A stretch of DNA of 64,000 nt from positions 7,005,576 through 7,069,575 of the forward strand of contig NC_049995.1 in NCBI RefSeq assembly GCF_000003815.2. The letters are read 5' to 3'. Positions 24,507-36,347 of the stretch are shown piece after piece (within the stretch, counting starts at the first letter, position 1; every line of letters starts with the position of its first letter). The notes below the pieces were generated by a model that saw nothing but the letters and a program-made list of their open reading frames with translations, ran no database searches and was not told where the DNA came from. This DNA is from Branchiostoma floridae. Taxonomy: Eukaryota > Chordata > Leptocardii > Amphioxiformes > Branchiostomatidae. Made by a program: the position numbers and the translations under genes.

Positions 24507-25561
24507 GCTTTATTATTTAAGTAAGAATACAAAGTTTAAAATTGTAACATATCTCTATCCTAGGATGCTTTTAAAAAATCCAGTTATTCCTCACACATAC
24601 TCAAACTCTCGTCCTGTAGCTGAGTCCGCTAGTTCCAAAACAAAGTAAGGATGCGGGTTCATGCTTTTTCATTTCCACTCTTAAAATAAAACATTAAAAC
24701 TTGAACCGCCTACACTCAGAGCTCCTTTTTTATTGTCTGCATAGCTGAACGGACAACAGGAAAAAGCGATGGCTTTTCTACTGTGGTCATGAATAAAGAT
24801 AGAAGAAGAGTATCGTTTTGTTGTTGACTGGACACTAGGCTGTACTAAACAACCACGAAATTTCCTCTTGTATTGCATATAAGGTCTGCACGTTCTCTGT
24901 ATTAGAATGGAAAGGAAAAGTTACATTTCTCATGTAATTGAATAGTAAATCACGTTATCCCCTTAAGGACCGAGAAGTTGAACCTGTACTAGCTACAGAA
25001 TTGACATTGTACATTTATAAGATAATACATCTTTATATCACCAATCGTACTTAAAACTACTTTGTCATTTTGACATGCTTGTTAAAGCATAAAGGTACGA
25101 TAAATGCCTTGATTCATTTATTCACTCATTCATGTACAGTCGTACGTTTTCTTTCCTATTTGTGACCTTCTGGTGTGCTGCCCGTTTTTTAAATAATTTT
25201 CATTAGTAAATTGCAGTGATTTGCTCGTCTTACCAAGGTTATATATCACTGGTATACGTTTGATAGGTACATTTGCTTGTATTACACATACTCGCTTCAT
25301 GCAAAAGAGTGCAAGTCGCATATCCGGGCATATTCAATTGATACACTGACACTGGGAAGGGTTTCCTGCTCTTTTCGAGCCAAGTGGGGTGAACGTTCTC
25401 GAGGCGTGGCCTCGAGAGAGGTCTCTAGCTGAAGCTAGGTACTCAACGTGACCTTAGGCGAGTGGGGTAACTGTTATGAAGTGTTTCGGGCTCTTCCAAT
25501 GGCTCAAATTTAGGAGCTGATTCGAATTCGTTACCTCCAGGTTCTTAGTCAACAACCCTAA
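24507..25561. other. intergenic, nothing recognised
   Basis: No exon, RNA gene or bounded repeat was identified. Confidence 0.5.
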
Positions 25562-26353
25562 TACCCGCCTCACATTATGTACGATCTTCGGACGTTCTTC
25601 GCGATCGCAGGAAGGTCGGCTGATTTTAAGATCTTAAGATGGTCTTGCGTATTTTTCGCCCAAAGCCTGTTCCCCTCACATATAAGCGAGCCTCGTGCGA
25701 TCGACGGTGAATAAATCTATGATAATGAACCTCCCATGACCTCTTGCACGCGGACAAGGGAATACAAAACGTTCCGCAAAAAAGGCATGAGATCAATAAA
25801 TGTTGTTTATTTTGTTGTCGGAATCTTTTTAACCAATGAATGGAATGCGCGGGCATAATAGAAATGACACAAGAAAGGAAAGTGTGTCACAAAGCCAGCC
25901 TACATACTGCCACAGGGGCCACAATGTTAGAATTACCCTCACATTCCCAGAAATTCAATATTTGTAAACAATCGGAAGTCGGGTGAACGTCGCCCGAACG
26001 TCGCCCGACTAACGGGCGTTCGCCATCCGATTTGCGTTCGATGATTAATAACTATGTCTGTGCTCGCCTATCGGTCTTCAATCGTTGGATTGACGCAAGA
26101 CTATTGACCGATACCCTTGCGAGGTACGAACGATTTGCACGCACGATCTGCGACTCGGTAACGAGCTCTGCGATCTCGGAGATCTCCTGCGACTTGTTGC
26201 TTATGATAAGAACATGTTTTGCTGCACCGCGACCGTCGTAAGACTCCTGAAAATTGCCGGCGATTCCTAAAAATCGCAAGATGATCGTGAGAACACCGGA
26301 CGTCTTACTCACGAAAATGTTCCGATCGAATCGCGCCTAATGTGAGGCGGGTA
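25562..26353. mobile_element. DNA transposon remnant or MITE with TACCCGCCTCACATTA termini
   Basis: The left end TACCCGCCTCACATTATG and right end TAATGTGAGGCGGGTA are inverted copies of about 16 bp; sub-terminal CGATCG/CGATTCG words also pair. About 790 bp, GC-rich compared with its flanks, with a central cluster of CGTCGCCCGA words. No transposase frame is recognised. The (CA)n tract starts just outside its right end. Confidence 0.7.
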
Positions 26354-26367
26354 TAACCACAACCCGT

Positions 26368-26368
26368 A

Positions 26369-26422
<54 letters not shown>

Positions 26423-26635
26423 CACACACACACAGACACACACACACACAGACACACACACACAGACACACACACACGGACACACACACACACACGCACA
26501 GACACGCAGACACACACACGCACACACGCACACACACACAGACACACACACACAGACAGACACACACAGACACACACACACAGACACACACACGCATACA
26601 CGCACACACACACATTTATACATACACATAAACAC
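26368..26635. repeat. compound (CA)n/(GA)n microsatellite
   Basis: About 260 bp of CACACA interrupted by GAGAGA and CACAGA words. Several overlapping Cys-Val frames on the minus strand are translations of this tract. Confidence 0.95.
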
Positions 26636-26639
26636 ACTG

Positions 26640-27644
26640 TGAACACGAGACTTTCAAGCCTTCTAGCTATAAAAGGGGTAGCGAATATTCAGCAGTTGGG
26701 CCAGTGTATGTTGAATACCACCTATCATCACGTTTTATTTTACACAAAAGATATTCTTCAACATGCAGTACTGAAAGTGTCATGTTTTGCCATATCACGG
26801 TGCATTTCTTGACATCATCGTCTATAAGAGTTTATATAACACAAAATGTCCACAGTCTTTGTACATATTTAGAATACAAATAGCGTTGTGCACAACTTTA
26901 AGTGCGGCAGTATACATACAATGATCCTTGTTGCAAATGCACAAGCTTCATATAACATTTCATTTAAAACTCAGTTTCCTTCCCAATCGCTGCATTTACA
27001 AAAGAACATTTCATAGTGCCAATTAAATACTTTCAGACAGTGTAAATGTCACAGTAATGCAATATAATACATGTACATCAGTGTCTAGTTATTTTCTTCA
27101 ATGTGGAATAAAAAGGAAATATAGAAGATAGTAAAAACAGAATTTTCACAATGGACATACAGAGAAATATACTTGCGCGTCTAACCTATTAGTCATGCAG
27201 TTTTACTAGTTTTACGCTGACACGCTTAAGAATCTGATTTCAATGCCAGAGACATGCACATATTAATGAGAGTGTTCATGGATAAACTATAGTTTACAAT
27301 GTGTCACTTTTCTTGTTAAGTTGACGGCGTCTCTTTCTTCGTCAACTATGCTTTCAGCTATGAATTTTCATTTACTCTACATTATAAAAAATGCCACGTT
27401 GAAACACTACTGCATGATTGATGTAGTGATGGCAGCTTTTAGATTCGACAATGGCGACGGCGATTGTAATATGGTTGTATTGATTCATGACTAAGATTTG
27501 CGGGGTTGATCATTAGACCGGGTCAATAAAGATGCTGATATCCTCTGTATTCGGGCGTGTTCCTAAGATGATTGATGGAAATTCGTTCAGACCTGGAATT
27601 TGATGATTGGGTCTTCTTCAATGAATTTCTGGGAACTTGTAGAA
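26640..27644. other. 3' flank of the minus-strand LRR gene
   Basis: Probably contains the 3' UTR of the gene at 27645-28763. No other feature seen. Confidence 0.45.
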
Positions 27645-28763
27645 TCATTCTGCACTTTCAGATGCTTCAAAATTTTGGTTAGGTTCGTCCCGATGGTCAT
27701 CATTTTGTTTCTTACGGGTGATCTCTCTAGCCAATACAACAGCCATCACTGATACTAGTAGTAACATGGAAACAGCAATACTGGAAATTGAGATAGCGTC
27801 TTTAGTGCTGGCCATGTTGTTGGACATAGTACCGAAATCATTCTTAGAGAGATACATGCCACTGTGTTCATGTGAGTCAGATAGAAATGACGTTGTGTGT
27901 CGTGTAGTGTTATCATCCAGATTTAGGTCTTGTTGGATGGTGTTGGACTGGTTTTGTACGGTTGGCAGAGGTGGTACAGAAATATTGCCATGGTCTGTGG
28001 TATTATTCAAGGTAGGAAGTAGTGTTTTAGTTGCTTTTTCCTCTTCATTTGGGCAGGCCTTTAGGTTTGCCTCGTGTAACGGGACATTATGTAGCACTTC
28101 AGGATTGCTACATTTTGGCAAACCATTGACAAGAAAGTCATGAAAAAGCAGACCATCTCTGACAACAGATGTACATGTGAGTGGCCAACACTGGTGAAAC
28201 GCAAGGGCCATTTCTGTCAACCACGCCATACGACAGTCACAGTGAATCGGGTTACCGTAGATATATCTGTATCCTTTTTTCATAGGCCTGTACGTTTTCC
28301 CGGTATGATTTAGAGACTGGTTTTCTAAATTCGCCTGAGAAAATGTAGCAAGGCGATTGTAAGCCCCGTTTACCAAATAAAGAGATTTTGCGCCTTTCGT
28401 GACCAAGTCGAGCCTAATAGAGGTTAACAGATTATGAGATAAATCAATCCTCTGAAGATGTTTCATTTGCTGCAAAGATTCCCAGGGGAATGTTGTGATG
28501 AGGTTATGACTGAGGTTCAGCGTACGGCTGAACGAAACCCCAGATAAGTCATGTACGGTTTGGATAAGGTTGTACTGAAGAAAAACCCGATAAACCAAGT
28601 GAATTGGACTAGTTGGTAGGCTTGTTATGTTGGAATGTGGGCAATAAATGTCAGTTTCAAAACCATTTCTAACGTAACATCTGGTCGGAAACGAAGCACC
28701 CAATATTATACTTGATATTAATTGCACACGAATGAAGAGCATAAGGCACTTCATAATTATCAT
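27645..28763 (-). CDS. single-exon LRR transmembrane protein (372 aa)
   Basis: Minus strand. Residues about 1-24 form a hydrophobic signal (CLMLFIRVQLISSIILGASF). An N-terminal cysteine cap precedes about three to four LRRs (LQYNLIQTVHDL, LNLSHNLITTFPW, IDLSHNLLTSIRLDL, LVNGAYNRLATF). An LRR C-terminal cap follows, with the typical NPIHCDCRMAWL at about 171-182 and later cysteines. Next come a Thr/Asn-rich stalk with N-glycosylation sites, a membrane helix (about 324-345) and a short charged tail. An in-frame Met four codons downstream (MKCL) could also be the start. The architecture resembles small LRR membrane proteins of the lancelet repertoire; the ligand is unknown. It is opposite in strand to the LRR gene at 14870 and not obviously its recent duplicate. 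Confidence 0.85.
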   Translation of the reverse strand: MIIMKCLMLFIRVQLISSIILGASFPTRCYVRNGFETDIYCPHSNITSLPTSPIHLVYRVFLQYNLIQTVHDLSGVSFSRTLNLSHNLITTFPWESLQQMKHLQRIDLSHNLLTSIRLDLVTKGAKSLYLVNGAYNRLATFSQANLENQSLNHTGKTYRPMKKGYRYIYGNPIHCDCRMAWLTEMALAFHQCWPLTCTSVVRDGLLFHDFLVNGLPKCSNPEVLHNVPLHEANLKACPNEEEKATKTLLPTLNNTTDHGNISVPPLPTVQNQSNTIQQDLNLDDNTTRHTTSFLSDSHEHSGMYLSKNDFGTMSNNMASTKDAISISSIAVSMLLLVSVMAVVLAREITRKKQNDDHRDEPNQNFEASESAE

Positions 28764-30253
28764 TTTATGGACCCGGACCTATTTACATGTTGTGAGATTG
28801 ACAATTTATAAATACGAACTACTAGTAGTTTTCTCTTAAGGCCTTAAGGTTGATGACATCTGAAATGCTCACTCAAGAAATGATCTTCTAACAAAACGTG
28901 TTGATTGCCTTGCAGTTGATGAGAACTTTGACATCAGTGTGAAAGTCAGAACCTGCAGTAACATAATTTAATGAAGAAATAAAAGTTTAAAGCTTTAAAG
29001 ACCTTGGAGTTAACGTTTTTTGTGTTAAAAATCTTATATTCTATATCATTTCAGTTTCATCCAAAGAACAAAATGATTTAATACACCTTTTCTCGGGCAC
29101 ATTCGTACAATGGATGGTAAGTGCTTATATCTTCATTAATGAAAATGGTTTATATCTTTTACATGTACTAGATGTTCGCCACCTAAACATAACTAATAGT
29201 TAACACTGCTGCTGAGGATGCGTTCAGACCGTTCTTCCTGTGGTGATATATCTGAAGAAAGTAAAAAGAGAGAGAGAGGGAGAGAGAGAGAAACAGAGGG
29301 AGAAGAAGAGCAAAGGCGTCATTCTTCCAATTATTGTATACGTGCCACAGCTGATTGATATTTTGCTCCCATAAGAAACTTCGTACACAAAAAAGGAATA
29401 GAAAAGAAAGGCACTAAAAGATTAAGACTATAAGGAGTGACACGTGTCATTATCTTTAAAATTGCAATTACAGTGCGAACGTGGAAATAAAGATGTCCAT
29501 TGAGAACCAGAAAGACAAGAAGGTTATGATGCTCTTAAAAATCGTGGCATCATATAACATTGGTATGATTTTCTTATGCATGATTGCAAATTGTATGTTC
29601 CAATATATCAAGCAGAGGGATCTAATATAGTAGTAAGAGTTGCAAAAAAGGAATAGAAAAAAGACGTTAGTCGGACATGAAAAAATAGTTGAATAGATTT
29701 TGGAAAATGTCAGACGATCCAAATAGCACAACTCACCTTTTTCGTCAGGCCACGTCGAACGGTAGTGGACACTGCCTGAAACCCTTTTCTGACCCTTTAC
29801 AAATTTTCCAGTTGCTAGAGTGAATTCTGTCTGGAATATCTTATCCCATAGGTGTCTACCCTTCTTCGACTTTTCAATAACGAAATTTAAAGTTCATACC
29901 TAAGGATGTAAGGATAGACCGGCAAGTCAACAGTTTTATCAAGGTCGTTATAGAGGATCGTTCCTGGTTTCGGGTGGTATTTACTGTCGTCCGCCCAGCG
30001 ATTGATTTGATCCAAGAGAAGCTCGTCTCCAGACCAATTCAATCAACTGTCAGCGAGCATGTGGTCTGATCTGATTGGACAGAGCTTGCAGTGACGTCAC
30101 CACGTGTCAATTAATTCAACAACGAACCGCAATCATCTCTAGCTCTCAATACCACGGATGGCCTGAATACTTGCCACGGGACTATTCTAGTTTGCCGAAG
30201 AATGCTATTCTGTTTCAGATCTGGAGGCAGATTGCTTATGCAAATGTCATAAA
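28764..30253. other. intergenic, or intron of the downstream TLC gene
   Basis: Holds a GA-rich purine stretch at 29266-29300. The N-terminal exons of the TLC-domain gene at 30853 were looked for here and not found. Confidence 0.4.
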
Positions 30254-30451
30254 GGGCAACTACCTAAGGTGTCCTTTTCTGTTAGAGGGCAACTACCTAA
30301 GGTGTCCTTTTCTGTTAGAGGGCAACTACCTAAGGTGTCCTTTTCTGTTAGAGGGCAACTACCTAAGGTGTCCTTTTCTGTTAGAGGGCAACTACCTAAG
30401 GTGTCCTTTTCTGTTAGAGGGCAACTACCTAAGGTGTCCTTTTCTGTTAGA
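30254..30451. repeat. six identical 33-bp tandem units
   Basis: The unit GGGCAACTACCTAAGGTGTC continues CTTTTCTGTTAGA; six copies are identical base for base, pointing to a very recent expansion. The 11-codon period keeps a frame open (GNYLRCPFLLE), but the flanking sequence does not support a gene. Confidence 0.95.
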
Positions 30452-30852
30452 GTTCTCGCGAGAGAACACGAGACTAGGTCAGGCTTGCGTGGATCATCTG
30501 CCCCCTCCCCCCGCCTCCTTGCGGAGAAGGGGTAAGTAGCACTTGGGCAGCTCCCAACCCTCAGTCCTGTTCAACTTCGCAGCCTCTAGTTTCATAATGA
30601 AGGCAACTTTTTTTTGTCATTTTATGTTTTGCATGCACTCTCGTATACGTTTTGGGGTTCTCAGGGGGTGTCATCCTTGTCGTCGCGATCGAATCAACAT
30701 GCCTTTATTTTCTTTAACAAATGTTACATCCAGTTATTCTGTATATTTGTGATATCTGAGTGTTGTTTATGATTAGTTTGATCAGATCCGTATCAATATC
30801 GCCGATACGTCAGATATAACGTTACTCATTCTAAGTACTTGTGGTGTTTCAG

Positions 30853-32143
30853 ATCTGGCCGTTCTGTCAATACTTCGGCCAGTTGATGCTTTTATGGGAG
30901 GTTTCCAACATATTCATGAACTTGAGGTAAGTCATTTAAATCAGTTTTCTTCGGCTCTTGTCGTCTCGTGAGACGGTCGGCAGCTTCAGTCATGGTCTCA
31001 GTCAGTTACTGGTTACAGTTCTTGCCTGGCAGTGCCTTTGATACTTAAATCAGTAGACAAAAAAAAACCCACCCACACACACACACACATAGTGGTGCGT
31101 ACCTAAAGCCCGGACTTGGAATTGGACCTAAAAATGTTTAGGTCCAAGTCCAAAAAAAAACCTGAATGTCTGGAGCCATGTCCGGACTTGCAAAAAGCAA
31201 TCTGTCACTTACATTCCCTTATTTTGTTCTAAACCATCTAAAACCTTCCATAGACAGTGAAGTTTGCACTGGAAAAAGACAAAAAAAAAAACATTTCATG
31301 TTTACACTGGCTGTATATTATTTTCATGTATTTTTCACATTGCATTTCAATTCATGCTAACATGCAATCTTATATGCACCATCCCCCCTCCCCCTAAAAA
31401 AAATGCACATAATATGCGATGATGGGTTCAGGTCCGGACTTATAAGTCCAGACCTGAACCTGAACTGCTGGACCTGAATCCGGACCTGAACCTAAAATTG
31501 AGTTTAGGTACGCACCACTACACACACACACACAAAAGAAATCGCGGTGACGGCAAATCGTTTAAAACAAATAGTATGCCTAAGGAATATATGCTTGAGG
31601 TATTTTCATACATACAACAGAGCGCATATCCATTTTCGTGCCCATTTATTCGTAGGAATAATCCTTGTTGACCCAAAGTAAATCGCCTTTCACATTTTCA
31701 ATTATAAACTGCAAGAAAAGAAATACACGTACAAATTGAATCGTAAGATTCTCCTACTATGCATATTATCGTTTCTGCAATCAATCACCTATCAAGTTAT
31801 TCCTTCTTTCAATGATTTTTTTTTCCTTTCGCCAAATTGTCCGTTCATCCCTACTTACAGGAACACGTTGAAGTACCTTGGATACAGCCGATCTTCTACA
31901 GTGTTTGTTGTCAACGAAGTGACATTTGTGTTGACGTTTTACCTGTCGCGTATCGCCCCTATGCCGATGTTCTGGTACCAAGTGTTCTACATGGCCGCCC
32001 CGAATCCCGACTTTTGGCTGCCGGAGTTCGTGGTTGGCCGCCTGTTATACTGTGGTGTTCTTATGTTACAAGGCATGTCCGTTATGTGGTTTCTTCAAAT
32101 TTTGCAAAGTGTTAAAAGTCACTTTAAGGCCACACCAATTTAA
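30853..32143 (+). CDS. TLC-domain membrane protein (TLCD4/TMEM56-like), two 3' exons
   Basis: Exon 30853-30926 (74 nt) reads IWPFCQYFGQLMLLWEVSNI then FMNLR; exon 31861-32143 continues NTLKYLGYSRSSTVFVVNEV and ends VMWFLQILQSVKSHFKATPI before TAA. Splice sites are TTTCAG/GTAAGT and TTACAG. The 74-nt exon and its phase equal those of the minus-strand paralogue at 62122-62195. The E-x-S-x-x-F signature of TLC proteins and the final VMW segment match TLCD4, a polytopic membrane protein family related to ceramide synthases and TRAM. N-terminal exons are not found, so this may be a 3' part of a longer gene or a partial copy. The last codons and the stop lie in a MITE (32128-32494), which also supplies AATAAA words at 32193 and 32205. 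Confidence 0.72.
31090..31520. mobile_element. MITE with TAGTGGTGCGTACCTAAA termini inserted in a CA microsatellite
   Basis: Ends TAGTGGTGCGTACCTAAA (31090) and TTTAGGTACGCACCACTA (to 31520) are perfect inverted copies of 18 bp. Sub-terminal GGTCCGGACTT and GGACCTGAACC words are also inverted. Both flanks are ACACACACA, so the element has split a CA tract. It lies in the intron between the two visible exons of the TLC gene. Confidence 0.85.
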
Positions 32144-32494
32144 TTTCTTGGTTCACGGATTTTTTCATAAAAAATATGGAGCGAAAGGGCGAAATAAAAA
32201 TGAAAATAAAAATTGTAAAATGGTTGGGGTAAAGGTAACGACTAATCCAAAACATAAAGAAAAAAAGTTTTCAGCTTGAAAAAAGTACAAAAACACTATT
32301 ATTGTACAGTAACAGCACCTGTACCCACACTTTAAGGAGCTTATGATATAAAGGCCAATTTGCTACCCCAGAAAGTTGGTGAATGGTTTCATTAATGGTG
32401 AAAATTTGCTGAGTGGTAATTTTTATTTTTATTTTTTTCCCCAAAAAATAGGAGCGAGCGAATCCGTGAACCAAGAAATCAAATTGGTGTGGCC
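32128..32494. mobile_element. MITE with 34-bp terminal inverted repeats and TAA target duplication, overlapping the TLC gene end
   Basis: The termini GGCCACACCAATTTAATTTC and the complementary right end match over 34 bp with one mismatch. TAA flanks both sides (32125-32127, 32495-32497), typical of PIF/Harbinger-like non-autonomous elements. The left end enters the terminal exon of the TLC gene. Confidence 0.9.
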
Positions 32495-32499
32495 TAAAC

Positions 32500-35237
32500 G
32501 CTAGGAAAAAAAACTGAAGGGAGTACCCTACAAGATTGATAAATAGATAAATAATCTAGAAATACGTAGAAATATTGCGATCTTTCTGGAGATGAGGTAG
32601 GATGTCATTATGCTACAACTTCAAAATTGAAAAGGGTGGAACAAATGTATATCTACATTTCATTTCAAAAAGGTGCAACAAAATAACGAAAGGTTTGTTT
32701 TGTTATGTTTATCAGTATAAGATTTCTGTCAGTAAGAGAGAATTAAGATTTCATTTAAAAGCACTTATTCATTCAACTTTTAAGTTATGAGCAAGAGTTA
32801 GTTCGCTGTTGTGTTGTGTTGCAAAGTACTCTTAGTCTCAGAAGCCCGACACATGGCAGTGGGGACACCTATTGTATGGTATCATAATTGCAGCTACTCC
32901 GCGCACTTTTCTCTACAGTAATACTTTAGGCCGCTAGGCGGGGCTTTTGAGCGTTGTGATAGAAGATGCAGTTTTCCTCACATTTGCCACGGAGACAAGA
33001 TAATCATAATCAAAAACAAAGCAAGGGGAAGAACTTGAAAGCTAAAAAAATTCTACTTGAAGTTGAAGCAAGACAGAAAGCTGTCCATATTGCTATGGAA
33101 TTAGGTGCCCTTCCCTTTTATAAAGTATACCGTACCAAGCAAAAATAATTGGAAATCACCATTACTTTTCAGTCCCCTTTCCCTTATGATTTCTGTTGAT
33201 AAGTGCATGTTGCAATGAGCATTAAAAAAACTGAATGTGTTCCTACACTCAAGTACTGGGTAAAAGACACAAAAATGCAACTTTTCTTCCATATTTAATG
33301 ACTTGTACTCTCTCGCATTCATACCTACATACATGAAACCATGTAGACAGCAATATCAAAGAAAATCAACCTTTTTGCAATACATACAAATCCACATGAT
33401 TTGCAATTAGATATAATGTGAATGCTTTTTATCTTGCCATGCCTAGTAACTTATCAATTTTTATTAGTATTGGTTTTAATATTAGCACATGGCAACATTC
33501 AGATAGACACATATCTGCAGATAGGCTAAAGGTACATGTGGATGGCCCCAATGCTTTAAAAGTATAATGATATGGTCAGAACTCTTACACATTAAACATA
33601 TATTATGTACATTGGAAATAACTTATGGAATAATGTGAACCTTCAAATATTTGCTGTGGAATTATCATAATGGATCTTGCAGTGACCTCTTCACCCTAAT
33701 CATGTATTTCAATTTTCCATACTTTAGGCCATGTTGATTTGATTATATGGATGACGTCGACATCCTATGGGAACCAAAAAACTGATGCTTGCATGCGAAT
33801 AAAAAAAGTTTGACAAAAAGAAAGTTGACCAAATGACTGAACAGAATATGACAATAGATTCTTCATTTTTGTTCTTTCACATCTTCTTTGACCTTGGAAT
33901 ATTTTATGGCATCAGTATAAGTTTTCCGATATTCGTTTTTGCAATGCAAAGCATATATTTGCTTACTTTGAAGCTGCTTTGTTGAAAACTTTTTTATTCA
34001 TTTTTGGAAACGACCAAAAATTGATACGTTCTCAGATGTCCTTCAAACAATCAAATCAACATGGCCTTATATTCCAACTTTGAACATAGCAAAAAAAACA
34101 ACTTCTGCAAAATTAAGTCCCAGAGCATGTACGTGTATATACAGATTAACACTGACCATGTAACACAAATATTTCCCTTCCAATTCCAGCTTGGTTTAAA
34201 CAGCATCAAGTCAGTATACATCTAGCAAAACCTGAATCCTTTAGCAAAGTTTCTCACATGCAAATCTCCTTCCTCATTGGCTTTTTGTTTATCATATCTT
34301 TTCACAGCACTTCTCAAATCTTGAAGTATTCCAATACATGCCATGATTAGAAATAGTATCTATCAACTTCTTCCAACTTTTGTATACATTTCTATAACAT
34401 ATTTTTCATTTCCACCTTGTTGGTACATAGATGTTGTGATTATATATTGTGTATGAACAGAATTCAGTTAGCATCTGAATTCATGGAATATAGTTGAGGA
34501 CAATAAGCTAGACCAAAGTTTCAACTGCACATGCTCAGTGTGGTGAATTGTGGGTAATATGTCAACGGTGAAGGCCCCTGAGAAATAAACACAACACATC
34601 CAGGCATGGCATCAAGCATGGTCTAAACAAGAAATGTTTACATGTTAGGGGCCTTTACCTTTGACATAATACATGCATAGGGCATTTTAAATCTTTTGTG
34701 GGCATTTTATATCTAACTTTAATATTTCGTGTCACAAGAAACTTTTATGCAACTTGGTTTTAGATTACATCACTTAACAAACAATTCGGCTGACAAGAAT
34801 TAGTTTTCAGAAAAGTATTTGAAACTTGAAAAACAATACATTTTTGGCTCTTTTCTATACAATAGAGTGATGTGCAATTGTATAAAGTTCAAATTATCAT
34901 GTATTGTTTGCTCTGACCATAATCAAGGACTTCCAATTATTGAATTTGATAATATACATTGTGTAAGGATTGTTATTCAAATGTTATGCACTGATTTTCA
35001 ATCTCAACTTTTTTTGTTGGTTGGTTTGCTGCATCAAAAATGCCACAATAGATTGTACCCACCATTTTGCGAGATACGTTTATATAAGAGTTTCAGAAAT
35101 AAATTCATCTGTAATCTTAGAATAGTATGTCATCCATGATCAATGTAATGTCCTAATTTCCTCTTCATTAACTTTTACGTATCAACTTCTTAGGCCACAA
35201 AAATTAGATTTTGATGGTTCTCGGACAAATGCTGTAC
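32500..35237. other. intergenic, nothing firmly recognised
   Basis: AT-rich sequence. A 60-codon frame at 32966-33148 (Lys-rich) cannot be supported. A possible inverted pair lies near 34561-34675 (GGTGAAGGCCCCT against AGGGGCCTTTACC). No gene is called. Confidence 0.4.
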
Positions 35238-35407
35238 TACTGTAAATACAGAAATGTTCGCGGTGGATTAATGTTTGCGTTTTTTGCGGTGACCACTTCA
35301 CCGCGAACTTAAAACCACCGCGAACAGTTTTCTATTATAGCATTAGACCGCAGGCTATGGTGTTACCGCGAAATTAAATCCCCGCAAACTTAAATGCATT
35401 TACAGTA
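35238..35407. mobile_element. MITE with TACTGTAAAT termini and TTCGCGGTGG words
   Basis: Ends TACTGTAAATACAG and GCATTTACAGTA are inverted; the interior alternates GTTCGCGGTGG, TTTTTTGCGGTGACC and CACCGCGAAC. Two further related copies lie in an Mff intron (37528-37590, 37881-38086), so it is a locally abundant family. Confidence 0.8.
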
Positions 35408-35593
35408 TACTCAAAGACTAACTACAGCAAGGGAAAGACAAGTCTGGAGACAGCTCTCTATATTCATGTCTACCTTGCCCTCCCGCCTCCCCCCTTGACT
35501 GGGATGTCAAGCGTATACAATCCAAGATCAACATTAAAACTCTAAAGCATGTACCTTTATACACACAGTCTCAGGGAGTGAATGTAGTCAGAT

Positions 35594-35918
35594 CAGGGTT
35601 GTAGCCAGCCTGAAATCATTTTCAGTCCCCTTGATTTTGAATGGGAATTCTATCGAGCACCGAAGGCATGGCGTGACGTTGCACGTCACTTCTAGGGGGT
35701 CTGGGTCCCAGAAAGTTTTTACATCAAGACCCTCTGAAACACTATTTCCTGCATTTTGAGGTGCAAATTTTGCTTGTAGACTAAGCTGTTCAATGGCATC
35801 TTATATCTTTACATACCAATTTTTGTCTGTTGCATGGGACGGAATGGGGAAAACTTTTTTCAGTCCCCATGCAAAATTCCTTCAAAGGACTGAAGGACAG
35901 GTAATGGCTACAACCCTG
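35594..35918. mobile_element. MITE with CAGGGTTGTAGCCA termini
   Basis: Left end CAGGGTTGTAGCCA and right end TGGCTACAACCCTG are perfect 14-bp inverted repeats 325 bp apart. The interior has GGGGGTCTGGGTCCCAGAAA and two CAGTCCCC words. No transposase. No clear target duplication. Confidence 0.75.
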
Positions 35919-36059
35919 AGTCATATGCAAGTCTTCCTCCAAGCCCTATGTTTTTATCTTGATCTTTTTCCGAGCTTGTGAAGTCCACCTGTACAAGTGA
36001 CCGAATTTTCCCCATAGACACAAGCATGAACAACCCTGATCTACTCTGACCATTGTTTT

Positions 36060-36275
36060 TAAGTACCTGTCGTGGTGGTACCTACAGACAAGTTTGACTG
36101 AACGCCAACCTGTTCAAGAAGACCACCCAGAAAAATCCAGTTACTGTACACAGGTGGTCACTATAGACAATATCCTTAATGCTTAAGTCAATGGGAAAAA
36201 TTATCCAAGGGACCACACTATAAGAGGTCCCACTGGCCAGGAGTAGAAGTGGTCACTTACACAGGTTTGACTGTG
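36060..36275. mobile_element. fragments of the ACAGGTTTGACTG-ended element family
   Basis: Two ends in the same orientation (ACAAGTTTGACTG at about 36090, ACAGGTTTGACTG at about 36263) and GGTCACTATAGACA words relate it to the MITE at 18885-19379. Boundaries are unclear, so this is probably one fragment abutting another. Confidence 0.5.
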
Positions 36276-36347
36276 CTTCAAAATGTCCAAAACCCAAGAA
36301 AATAAATTGAAGTGGCCTGAACTGAACTACCGGATACTTTCCCCCAT

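Noticed and set aside
26305..26646. Cys/Val-rich frames of about 100 codons
   Set aside because: Translations of a (CA)n microsatellite; the same holds at 263-515, 44692-45150 and 51737-52127.
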